A stretch of DNA of 52,900 nt from an uncultured Prevotellaceae bacterium (GTDB lineage: Bacteria; Bacteroidota; Bacteroidia; Bacteroidales; Bacteroidaceae). The DNA lies in assembly GCA_947169245.1 (NCBI GenBank), contig CAMVPA010000025.1, forward strand, positions 1 through 52,900, given 5' to 3'. The position numbers and the translations under genes are program-made. The notes under the pieces were generated by a model that worked only from the letters and a program-made list of their open reading frames with translations, was not told the DNA's origin and searched no databases. How positions within the stretch are numbered: the first letter of the stretch is position 1; each line of letters opens with the position of its first letter. This document shows positions 1 to 6,978 of the stretch, in pieces.

Positions 1-513
1 AGTGCCCTGAAGCAGCTCATTGCCGATGCCGACTGGGGCGAGCTCGACTACTTCATCCTCGACACGCCGCCAGGCACCAGCGACATTCACCTGACGTTGC
101 TGCAGACGCTGCCCATCACGGGGGCAGTCATTGTCTCAACGCCCCAGCAGGTGGCTCTGGCCGATGCACGCAAAGGCATTGACATGTACCGCAATGAGAA
201 GGTGAACGTGCCCATCCTCGGACTGATTGAAAACATGGCCTGGTTCACGCCAGCCGAACTGCCTGAGAACCGCTACTACATTTTCGGTCGCGAAGGCTGC
301 AAGCAGCTGGCCGAGGAGATGAACGTCCCACTGCTGGCACAGATTCCGCTCGTCCAGAGCATCTGCGACGGTGGAGACGCCGGAGAGCCTGCCGCCCTCA
401 ACAGCGACACCGCCACGGGGCTGGCCTTCATCAATCTGGCGCAAGCCGTTGTGACCGTCGTCAACCGACGGAACAAGGAGCAGCCCAAGACAAAGATTGT
501 GGGAATGAAATAA
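1..513 (+). CDS. mrp: Mrp/ApbC-type Fe-S cluster carrier ATPase, C-terminal part (5' end outside window)
   Basis: The reading frame is open from base 1 and ends at the TAA at 511-513, giving the last 170 residues of an Mrp/NBP35-family P-loop ATPase. These proteins bind and pass on iron-sulfur clusters in the cytoplasm. The segment LDTPPGTSD is the family's Walker B-like motif, and TPQQVALADARKG and IENMAWF are further conserved blocks. After IENMAWF the protein reads TPAELPENRYYIFG instead of the CxxC seen in many Mrp proteins; I recall this as usual for Bacteroidetes members. The Walker A lysine region lies before the window. The gene is followed by a strong hairpin terminator and faces the exporter operon. 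Family assignment is firm; the exact cluster target is unknown. Confidence 0.9.
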   Translation, partial: SALKQLIADADWGELDYFILDTPPGTSDIHLTLLQTLPITGAVIVSTPQQVALADARKGIDMYRNEKVNVPILGLIENMAWFTPAELPENRYYIFGREGCKQLAEEMNVPLLAQIPLVQSICDGGDAGEPAALNSDTATGLAFINLAQAVVTVVNRRNKEQPKTKIVGMK

Positions 514-537
514 CTGAGTAACCTCAACCACCTCAAT

Positions 538-578
538 AAGGTTGGAAGCTTAAAGACGGCTTCCAACCTTCTTTTTTT
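538..578 (+). terminator. Intrinsic terminator after mrp
   Basis: A perfect 12-bp stem (538-549 with 559-570), a 9-nt loop and a run of seven T at 572-578 make a textbook intrinsic terminator on the + strand. The stop codon of the opposing permease gene (550-552) lies in the loop, so one arm also encodes the permease C-terminus. On the minus strand the hairpin lacks a T run. Confidence 0.9.
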
Positions 579-1821
579 CCAGGAGCTGGCGTACGGCACG
601 CTTCTTGCGCAAGTAGTCAAGCCGTTCATGGACATGACGATGCGACAGGCGGAGCTGATGACCATAGACAAGACAGGCCAGGCCAAAGTAGGCAGCAACC
701 TGAATCCAGAGGTAACGCAGCTCGGGATAGACATCGCTCAACGTGGCTCCCATACTGTTGAGACGTATGTAGGCACGAGCACCGAAGGTGCTGGGGAAAA
801 GCCAGGAGATGCCCTGCCAAGCAGCAGGAATATTGGACTGTGGCCACGAAATGCCTGTCAGGAAAAGCAGCGGCAGGGAGACGAACACCATGATCAGCAT
901 GACGTTCTCACGATAGCGCACCAGACAGCTGACGGACATGCCGAAGAAGACACAGGCCAGCACGTAGGGTATCATCATGAGCAGCAGGTCGCGGCCTGAG
1001 GACAATTGCAGGAAGTTGAACAAATGGGGCACGACCGTAGTGAGGTAAACACCCATGACAGCATAGACCAACAGGTAACAAAGCCCCTTGCCAAAGACAA
1101 TACGTCCCACACTGTTGTAGCACTTATGAATGGGCACAAGGTCTCCATAGCGGTTGCGTTCGCGGGCAGTACCTGCAGCCAGGCCAATGCCAAGAACCAG
1201 TGTCTGCTGAAGTATCAAGATGAGCACGGCAGGCAGTATGGAAGTACCATAGCCGCCCTGCGGATTGAAGATGGCCACGTCCTCGTAGGCCAACGGTTGC
1301 GTGGTTATGATGTCCTCCCGGTTGGTATAGTTGCCCGACAGCTTCGTCTGGATCCCGGCGCCCAGCTTCTGGCTGACAGCCATGGCGGTTTGGAAGACTG
1401 CCTTGTAAGTCATCATGAGGGCCATGTCGCAATAGACGCTGACTGTAGCCTGCTGCATGCGGTTGATGTTAGCGGCGAAGTCCTCAGGGATAAGATAAAT
1501 ACCCTTGACAACCTGACGGCTGACAAGCGACTGGGCATCGTCGAGGTCTTCGGCATAGTAGGCCACACGTACGTCGGGCGATGCATCACACATTCGTATG
1601 AACTGCCGGGAAAGCTGCGAGTGCGACTGGTCGATGACAACGACGGGCACCTCGTGAATGGTCTCGTTGTTGTAGACCCACGAGTAGAGCAGTGGATAGA
1701 GCAGCGGCACAATGATAAAAAAGATGAGCACGCCCTCGTCGCGGAACACCTGCTTCATTTCCTGCCACCACACGTAGGCGGCGTCCGACAGCCACTTATA
1801 TATATCAGGGAATGTAAACAT
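550..1821 (-). CDS. ABC-2 type transporter permease (YhhJ/YbhR-like), last gene of exporter operon
   Basis: A 423-residue inner-membrane protein with one N-terminal membrane segment (about residues 28-50), a large periplasmic domain (about 50-220) and about five further membrane segments in the C-terminal half. This is the layout of ABC-2 permeases found with HlyD adaptors and TolC channels. The periplasmic part starts with VVVIDQSHSQLSRQF, typical of the family. Its ATG (1821) overlaps the 3' end of the preceding permease by 17 bp, which implies translational coupling; the two permeases probably form a heterodimer. No ATP-binding subunit is encoded in the operon. The substrate cannot be told from sequence; drugs or lipids are common for the family. 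Confidence 0.87.
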   Translation of the reverse strand: MFTFPDIYKWLSDAAYVWWQEMKQVFRDEGVLIFFIIVPLLYPLLYSWVYNNETIHEVPVVVIDQSHSQLSRQFIRMCDASPDVRVAYYAEDLDDAQSLVSRQVVKGIYLIPEDFAANINRMQQATVSVYCDMALMMTYKAVFQTAMAVSQKLGAGIQTKLSGNYTNREDIITTQPLAYEDVAIFNPQGGYGTSILPAVLILILQQTLVLGIGLAAGTARERNRYGDLVPIHKCYNSVGRIVFGKGLCYLLVYAVMGVYLTTVVPHLFNFLQLSSGRDLLLMMIPYVLACVFFGMSVSCLVRYRENVMLIMVFVSLPLLFLTGISWPQSNIPAAWQGISWLFPSTFGARAYIRLNSMGATLSDVYPELRYLWIQVAAYFGLACLVYGHQLRLSHRHVHERLDYLRKKRAVRQLLEKKKVGSRL

Positions 1822-2974
1822 AGGTGAGCATGGCGTTTTTAATCTTACGGAGAACGAACCAAGGCAGCAGCGTGAAGGCTACGAGGCCAACGAGGTGGAA
1901 CCAGGCATCAATGAGCGGATAGCCGTTGAAGACGACAATCTGGTAGAGCATGTAGTAATGGCGCAGGGGGAAGAGCCACGACAGCGCCTGAATAGGCTCG
2001 TCCATGCCCATAAGGGGGAAAGTGGAGCCAGCCAACGAGAAACCAAGCATGGCCCAAAGCGAACATATACTCATCGACATACGCAACGACGGCATCAGGC
2101 CAAAGACGAAAATGCCGAAGCCGATGGAGGCAAAGACCTGCAGCACGGCAAGCAGCGCAACCATCCCCACACTGCCCAGACGTGGGAACTCGAGCATCTC
2201 ATAGATGTAGAACTCGTAGGAGAAGATGAGTGCCAGGAAGAGGATGGCCTGAGGCAGGAACTTGCCAAGGATGGCTACCACAATATTACCACCGGCCTTG
2301 GAAATCCACTCCCTGCCGCGGTCGAACTTCAGTTCCATGCCCAGGGAATAGGCAGATATAAGGAACATGAACAGCATCATGATGCCTGGAACAAGGACAG
2401 CAGAGAGATAGATATTGTAGTTAGACCAAGGGTTGGCAATCTGGTGCAGGTCGACACTGATGGGCTGAAGGAAAAACTGTATCTGACTGTCAGTAAAGCC
2501 CTTGGCACGCATCGTAGCCTGCCCGACACCAGCCGAGCCGAGGGTTGCTATGGTCTTCATGTCCTTCATGACCAACGAACCGCCAGTAAGCGATGTCAGC
2601 GTGTAGTAGTAGGAGATCTTAGGACGACGGGCAGAGAGAAGCTGGGCGGTGGTGCCACTCGGAATGTAGAGGAAGGCGTAAATCTCGTTCTCCTGCATGG
2701 CGCGACGAGCATCGGCCACCGACGGGTAGTGAGCCACAACCTTGGAGTTCTGGAAAGCGTCCAGACGGCGTACGAGGCCACGTGTTGTCGAGGTGTTATC
2801 CAGGTCGACAATGCCGACAGGCATATCCTCGGGAACCCCTTCGTTCATCAGCGACGTAAAAAACAGCAAGGTGAACAGCGGCAGCAGTACCATGCAGAAA
2901 CCGTAAATGGGATTCTTGTACAGAATCTTACACTCACGCTTCAATATGACCCATATATTAATAAGGTACTTCAT
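1805..2974 (-). CDS. ABC-2 type transporter permease, first of the pair
   Basis: A 389-residue membrane protein homologous in layout to its downstream partner: an N-terminal membrane segment (CMVLLPLFTLLFFTSL), a periplasmic domain opening with VGIVDLDNTSTTRGLVRRL, then five C-terminal membrane segments. The pair is the inner-membrane part of a tripartite exporter with the HlyD adaptor and TolC encoded just upstream. The gap to the HlyD stop is 35 bp and is filled by a low-complexity repeat. The ATG at 2974 gives the usual start MKYLINIWVILKREC. Function as exporter permease is well supported; substrate is unknown. Confidence 0.87.
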   Translation of the reverse strand: MKYLINIWVILKRECKILYKNPIYGFCMVLLPLFTLLFFTSLMNEGVPEDMPVGIVDLDNTSTTRGLVRRLDAFQNSKVVAHYPSVADARRAMQENEIYAFLYIPSGTTAQLLSARRPKISYYYTLTSLTGGSLVMKDMKTIATLGSAGVGQATMRAKGFTDSQIQFFLQPISVDLHQIANPWSNYNIYLSAVLVPGIMMLFMFLISAYSLGMELKFDRGREWISKAGGNIVVAILGKFLPQAILFLALIFSYEFYIYEMLEFPRLGSVGMVALLAVLQVFASIGFGIFVFGLMPSLRMSMSICSLWAMLGFSLAGSTFPLMGMDEPIQALSWLFPLRHYYMLYQIVVFNGYPLIDAWFHLVGLVAFTLLPWFVLRKIKNAMLTYVYIP

Positions 2975-2981
2975 GACACTG

Positions 2982-3016
2982 CTCTCACCTCTCAGCCCTC
3001 ACCTTTCTCTTACTCT
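2982..3016. repeat. Low-complexity CTCACCTCTCA-type repeat at operon junction
   Basis: Imperfect short repeats of the form CTCTCACCTCTCAGCCCTCACC fragments lie between the HlyD and permease genes and run into the last HlyD codons. The same word family recurs at 8666-8712, 36530-36570 and inside cydA. Confidence 0.55.
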
Positions 3017-3996
3017 TTTATTACCAGCGTCATTCCCGGACGCAGACCCTCGAGCGTATCGACAGGACGAGCCTTCACCTCGAAGGTTTTAAGGTCATAC
3101 TGGCCATTGGCCTTCGTGGCTTTCCACACTGCGTAGGAGCCCAGGTCCTTGATGAAGTAGACACGCATCTTGATCTCCTTGTTGAATGCAGGGACAAAGG
3201 CCGTGAGCTCGGAGCCGACCTTCATGCCCTCAAGACGGTCCTCGCGGATATTGAACGTACCCCAGAGGTCGTCCATCATGGCAATCGACATGATGGGGCT
3301 GCCCGTACCGACGAGCTCGCCGACCTTCGGATAAATCTCGCTGACCTCGCCGTCCTTCTGGGCTATCTGCACCGTCTCGCGAATGTAGCTGTTAACCTCC
3401 TGAACGGCACCACGGGCACGGGCTGTCTGAGCCTGAGCGGCCAGCTTGTCTTCGCGGCGGGCTCCGTTGAGAGCCATTTCATACTGGCTCTGGGCTGCCA
3501 TCATCTGGGCTTCCATGGCCTTGAAGTTAGCGTAGGCCTCATCACGCTTCTGAGCACTCATGACGCCCTCGTCGTAGAGACGCTGCACGCGGTTGTACGA
3601 CTTCTCTGCAATCTCCTTGCCGGCAGTAGCCTGCTGAAGCACCTGATAGGCACCCTGTATCTGCTCCTTGCGGGCACCGTTCTCTGCCTTCAGTTCGACG
3701 GCAGAAGCAGCAGCCTCAGCACCACGAGCCTGCTCCATCTTGGCACGCACTTCGGGGGCATCGATAATGGCCAACGTATCGCCGGCCCTCACATAGTCGC
3801 CTTCCTTCACACGTATCTCAAGAATACGACCAGGCACCTTGCTCGACACACGATACTCACCCACTTCAACCTGTCCCTGGATAGTGTCAGGGTCACGGTC
3901 AAGGGCCAACACGCCGATAACGGCAACGATGATAACGACTGCCACGAATCCTGCAATAGCAATCAGAATGTTCTTATGTTGTGATTTTGCACTCAT
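3010..3996 (-). CDS. HlyD-family periplasmic adaptor (membrane fusion protein)
   Basis: A 328-residue adaptor linking the inner-membrane permeases to the TolC channel. The N-terminus has a membrane anchor (IAGFVAVVIIVAVIGVLAL, residues about 11-29). A lipoyl/barrel-sandwich half-motif follows (VSSKVPGRILEIRVKEGDYV), then a long Ala/Glu/Gln-rich coiled-coil hairpin (about 90-210), the second barrel half and a beta-barrel C-terminus. The frame is open further upstream, but the ATG at 3996 is chosen because the membrane anchor follows it directly and the upstream part is translated repeat and tolC antisense frame. It lies between tolC and the permeases in the same operon. Resembles YhiI/YbhG-type adaptors. 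Confidence 0.9.
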   Translation of the reverse strand: MSAKSQHKNILIAIAGFVAVVIIVAVIGVLALDRDPDTIQGQVEVGEYRVSSKVPGRILEIRVKEGDYVRAGDTLAIIDAPEVRAKMEQARGAEAAASAVELKAENGARKEQIQGAYQVLQQATAGKEIAEKSYNRVQRLYDEGVMSAQKRDEAYANFKAMEAQMMAAQSQYEMALNGARREDKLAAQAQTARARGAVQEVNSYIRETVQIAQKDGEVSEIYPKVGELVGTGSPIMSIAMMDDLWGTFNIREDRLEGMKVGSELTAFVPAFNKEIKMRVYFIKDLGSYAVWKATKANGQYDLKTFEVKARPVDTLEGLRPGMTLVIKE

Positions 3997-4010
3997 GTTC
4001 TTATTATTTT

Positions 4011-4079
4011 CGATGTTTCGGTATTTCGATGTTTCGATGTTACGATGTTTCGATATTTCGGGGGGGGGCGATGTTTCGA
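4011..4079. repeat. CGATGTTTCG microsatellite-like repeat with G9 tract between tolC and hlyD
   Basis: The 85-bp gap between tolC and the HlyD gene is almost wholly made of imperfect copies of CGATGTTTCG / CGATATTTCG, with a run of nine G at 4060-4068. On the coding strand it reads as repeated CGAAACATCG. A related word (CCGAAAT..CCGAAA) occurs before cydA at 6920-6958 and inside the GH3 gene. Such a tract may vary in length and change the spacing inside the operon. Confidence 0.75.
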
Positions 4080-4081
4080 GG

Positions 4082-5644
4082 TTACTTCTCGTTGTTAAGC
4101 CCAACGGCTTTCTCTGGGGTCGACCGTAGCAAGCCGAGAGACTTCTGCAGTTCCACCTGGGAAAGACGCACCTCAATCTCAGCGTCAATCTTCTGCGTCT
4201 GAGCCTGCAGCCATGCTGTCTGGGCCTCCATGACGGTGGTTGGGGTAATGACACCCTCCTGGAAACCGACATTCGCCATGCGGAGGTTCTCGTCGGCACG
4301 ACGGACGCTTGACTGGGCCAGTACCAGACGCTTATTGGCTTCATTGACTTTATAGGTCATTTGACTCACCTGAAGCTCTATCTTCTCACGGGCTTCATTA
4401 TACTCCAACGAGGCAATGGCCGTGGCACCCTTCGAGGCACGGACCTTATACTTGACGTCGCCCCAGTTCCATATAGGGACACGCATCAGCACGCCAACGT
4501 GCCAGAAGCCGCCAAACTTCTTCTCAAAGCCATTCAGCACATTGGGGTTGGAGACGGCATAACCACCTGTAAGCGCCACCTGCGGCAAGTTGCCTGCCTT
4601 CAGGATGTTAGTGGTCTGGCGGCTCATCTCGATGACATCATTCAGCAGACGTAGTTCTGGGCGGAACCAGTGGGCGTACTTGACTTCGGCATTGGTCGTC
4701 AGGCTAACAGTGGCAATATTCTCAGCATCCTCATCGGCCAACGTCACCTGCTCATTGACAGGCAAACCGATGGTCTGGCAGAGCAACATCTTCGACAGCG
4801 TCACACCGTCGTTGACACGCATCAACGCCATCTCGGCCTCGTTCACCTTGACGTCGACAGTCAGGCCGTCGCTTCTGGTGGCAACACCCTCTTCGATCAT
4901 CTTGTGGACGTCGTCGTCGAGTTTCTTCACCACGTCCAGATACGACTGCGCCAGCTTCTGCTTGTGCTTCAGCGAGACCACCTGCCAGTAAATTTGATCG
5001 GTCTGATAGAGTGTGCTCTGCTCGCGGGCATCGGTGCTGTGCTTCATCATCTGCTCATTGATGTCGGCTATGCGGTTGGCAGCGATGATGGCACCACCCA
5101 TGAACAGCGGCTGTGTCAGCAGTATAGAGCCAGCCCAGATGTTTCGGGTGTCGGTGCGGAAAGCGTCGATGATGCGCTGTCCCTCCTGATTCAGTCCCGC
5201 TTCCAACTGCTGGGTGCTCTGTCCCATCTGCTGCTGCAGTTCGCCCGACATCTGCTGGAAATACTCGGTAGGCAAGCCCTGTTGGGCCATCACAGCCCCC
5301 AAGTTTCCAAGATTCTCCGTCAGCGACGTCATGCCAGGCTCCATAGCACTGACAGCTGTTGTGCCGAGACTGCCCAGCGAGGTCTTCTGTCCGTCATTAA
5401 GAATTGACACTTCCTTCGACGTATGCTCGTAACTGCCAACGGCACTGACATGAGGCAGATATTTTGTACGGGCCGATTTCCGAAGGTTGACGGCGATACC
5501 TTCCTTCACCTTCGAGACACTGAGCTGCTTATTGTTACGCAGTGCCATTGCCCGACAGCTGTCGAGTGTCAGAAGCCTTTGGGCCTCTACAGGCAGAAAG
5601 CCAAAAGCCAAAAGCCAAAAGCCAAAAGCTAATTCCCTTCTCAT
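4082..5644 (-). CDS. TolC-family outer-membrane efflux channel
   Basis: A 520-residue outer-membrane factor: signal peptide (residues about 1-21, ending VEAQ), then two OEP repeats built of long amphipathic helices rich in Ala, Glu, Gln and Leu. The segment from about 75 to 165 (rich in Gln/Met, NLGNLGAVMAQQ...) is an enlarged insertion usual for Bacteroidetes members. It supplies the exit channel for the HlyD/ABC-2 exporter encoded downstream. Signal-peptide codons 6-16 are built from four perfect copies of a 7-bp unit (5600-5627), so a change in copy number would shift the reading frame. It follows the coiled-coil gene after 46 bp. Confidence 0.9.
   Translation of the reverse strand: MRRELAFGFWLLAFGFLPVEAQRLLTLDSCRAMALRNNKQLSVSKVKEGIAVNLRKSARTKYLPHVSAVGSYEHTSKEVSILNDGQKTSLGSLGTTAVSAMEPGMTSLTENLGNLGAVMAQQGLPTEYFQQMSGELQQQMGQSTQQLEAGLNQEGQRIIDAFRTDTRNIWAGSILLTQPLFMGGAIIAANRIADINEQMMKHSTDAREQSTLYQTDQIYWQVVSLKHKQKLAQSYLDVVKKLDDDVHKMIEEGVATRSDGLTVDVKVNEAEMALMRVNDGVTLSKMLLCQTIGLPVNEQVTLADEDAENIATVSLTTNAEVKYAHWFRPELRLLNDVIEMSRQTTNILKAGNLPQVALTGGYAVSNPNVLNGFEKKFGGFWHVGVLMRVPIWNWGDVKYKVRASKGATAIASLEYNEAREKIELQVSQMTYKVNEANKRLVLAQSSVRRADENLRMANVGFQEGVITPTTVMEAQTAWLQAQTQKIDAEIEVRLSQVELQKSLGLLRSTPEKAVGLNNEK
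5600..5627. repeat. Heptanucleotide tandem repeat (GCCAAAA x4) within tolC signal-peptide codons
   Basis: Four perfect copies of GCCAAAA on the + strand (TTTTGGC in the coding sense), with a partial copy at the left edge. Seven is not a multiple of three, so gain or loss of one unit frameshifts tolC a few codons after its start. This is the architecture of phase-variable contingency loci. Confidence 0.9.
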
Positions 5645-5690
5645 ATCATTTACTTTACTACTTGCTTCCTCTACTACTTACCCCCCTCTA

Positions 5691-6563
5691 CTACTCAAAA
5701 GCAAAGGTGCGCGTACCAATCATGTTGCCGTCGACAAAGATGCTGACACGGTACTGACCGCCCTCCAACATCTGCGACACGGGCCAGTATGTAGCAACCG
5801 TGGTCTCCTCACCCGTGTATTCCACCACCTTCTTCATGGTGTATTCCAACGAGCGGTTCTCATAGCTGAACGAGCCGCCGCCGTTGAGCGTATTTCCGCC
5901 AGGGTTCTGCACTCGCACGTAGACGGTGCGGTTGCCGTTGGAGGCAGTGACATTACGCGTAATGGTGAAGTTCACCTGCACGGTCTTACAGTCCTTGATG
6001 CGCTTCGTTGGCTTGTCGCGCTTGTTGATCAGCTGCATAACGATATTGGTAGCATCGAGCTGTGAGGCAATGGCCACCTTTTGGCTCAGTGAGGCCTTCT
6101 CACTGCTCAGACCGGCAATCTCTGTCTCGCGGTTCGACAGCTCGGCCTTCACGCGGTTGTTTTCAGCCTGCAGGCGTTCGTTCTGACGGTTCAGCGAGTC
6201 AATCTGCATCACATAGTCGCGCAGCACGGCACGCACCGTTGCCAGTTCCTTCTTCAGTCGGGTAATCTCGCGGGCATCGTTGGCCTTCGTCTGCTTCAGC
6301 TCCTCCAGCAGTTTCTGTGTCTTCAGCTGTTCTTCTGTCAGCTGGGCGATGATGGAGTCGTTGTTAATCTTCGTTTTCATCTCGCTGTACTGCAAGGTGA
6401 AACGCTCATACTCGTCCTCCATCTCCTGCTTGTCCAAACGTGCCAATTCCTGCATGTCCTCGTTCACCTGCTTTTGTTCCTGAAGGTTCAAAAACAGATA
6501 AGCCACCCCACCAAGCAGGGCAAGGATCACGACAATCAGTGGTATCAATATTATCTTTTTCAT
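5691..6563 (-). CDS. Membrane-anchored coiled-coil protein with C-terminal beta domain, unknown function
   Basis: A 290-residue protein: short N-terminal membrane segment (ILIPLIVVILALLGGVAYLF), a long charged coiled coil (about residues 30-165, Glu/Gln/Lys/Leu heptads), then a beta-rich C-terminal domain of about 110 residues (VQVNFTITRNV..., VSIFVDGNMIGTRTFAFE). An earlier in-frame start exists, but ATG 6563 directly precedes the Lys-Lys and hydrophobic anchor. It is the first gene of the leftward exporter operon with its own promoter at 6588-6622. I do not recognise a named family. Most of it probably lies in the periplasm, where it could act as a scaffold; that is inference. Confidence 0.8.
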   Translation of the reverse strand: MKKIILIPLIVVILALLGGVAYLFLNLQEQKQVNEDMQELARLDKQEMEDEYERFTLQYSEMKTKINNDSIIAQLTEEQLKTQKLLEELKQTKANDAREITRLKKELATVRAVLRDYVMQIDSLNRQNERLQAENNRVKAELSNRETEIAGLSSEKASLSQKVAIASQLDATNIVMQLINKRDKPTKRIKDCKTVQVNFTITRNVTASNGNRTVYVRVQNPGGNTLNGGGSFSYENRSLEYTMKKVVEYTGEETTVATYWPVSQMLEGGQYRVSIFVDGNMIGTRTFAFE

Positions 6564-6587
6564 TACCTTTATTATGTAAAACGGGTG

Positions 6588-6622
6588 CAAAGTTAGATAA
6601 TTTTAGCCGAAAAGGATACAAT
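6588..6622 (-). promoter_or_regulatory. Bacteroidetes-type promoter for the exporter operon
   Basis: Minus strand: TAACTTTG (-7 element, 6588-6595) with a TTG at 6619-6621, 23 bp upstream. The transcript would begin about 18-20 nt before the ATG at 6563. It is nearly back to back with the cyd promoter. Confidence 0.6.
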
Positions 6623-6634
6623 TTTAGCAAATAA

Positions 6635-6666
6635 TTTGGAAGGTTCAAGCTTTTTAGCTATATTTG
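6635..6666 (+). promoter_or_regulatory. Bacteroidetes-type promoter for the DUF4492-cydAB operon
   Basis: TTTG (6635-6638), 20-bp spacer, TATATTTG (6659-6666): an exact match to the -33/-7 consensus. The predicted start is about 18 nt before the ATG at 6690. Confidence 0.85.
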
Positions 6667-6689
6667 CAGAGCTAAAAGCCTATTGACGT

Positions 6690-6911
6690 ATGAAAAAGGA
6701 CAACATCCTCCATCGCGTCTACCACCTCTATTATGACGGATTCCGTTCCATGACCCTGGGTCGGACACTATGGGCTATCATCCTCATCAAGCTGTTCATT
6801 ATTTTCGTCGTCCTGAAACTGTTTTTCTTCCCCGACTTCCTGAAACAACATGCCGACGGCGACAAGGCCGGCTACGTGGCGACTGAACTCACTGACCGCG
6901 CATCCAAATAA
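6690..6911 (+). CDS. DUF4492 small membrane protein associated with cytochrome bd
   Basis: A 73-residue protein with an amphipathic N-terminus (DNILHRVYHLYYDGFRSMTLGRTLW) and one strongly hydrophobic helix (about residues 26-48), then a short polar tail. This matches the DUF4492 family, which sits directly upstream of cydA in Bacteroidetes and some Campylobacterota. The gene starts the operon, 67 bp before cydA. A role as an accessory subunit or assembly factor of the oxidase is suggested by the conserved position but not proven. The tail from about residue 60 is poorly conserved in character. Confidence 0.8.
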   Translation: MKKDNILHRVYHLYYDGFRSMTLGRTLWAIILIKLFIIFVVLKLFFFPDFLKQHADGDKAGYVATELTDRASK

Positions 6912-6919
6912 AACCGCTC

Positions 6920-6958
6920 CCCGAAATCCCGAAATAACGACATCCCGAAACACCGAAT
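6920..6958. repeat. CCGAAAT/CCGAAAC short repeat between DUF4492 gene and cydA
   Basis: Imperfect repeats of CCCGAAAT, CCCGAAAC and CACCGAAT fill the gap before cydA. They resemble the CGAAACATCG words between tolC and the HlyD gene. Confidence 0.55.
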
Positions 6959-6978
6959 TATCAACATTCACAAATAAC

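Noticed and set aside
1006..1827. 273-codon open frame antisense to a permease gene
   Set aside because: It mirrors the codon structure of the permease on the other strand; His/Gln/Val-rich and without domain likeness.
1895..3136. 413-codon open frame antisense to the second permease
   Set aside because: Shadow frame of the exporter operon; no recognisable domain and no start signals.
4011..4079. Possible CRISPR-like array
   Set aside because: The units are short, contiguous and imperfect, with no spacers; it is a microsatellite-like repeat.
6850..6978. Longer CydA start at 6850
   Set aside because: The extra residues overlap the DUF4492 gene and the repeat, and lack the hydrophobic CydA start.
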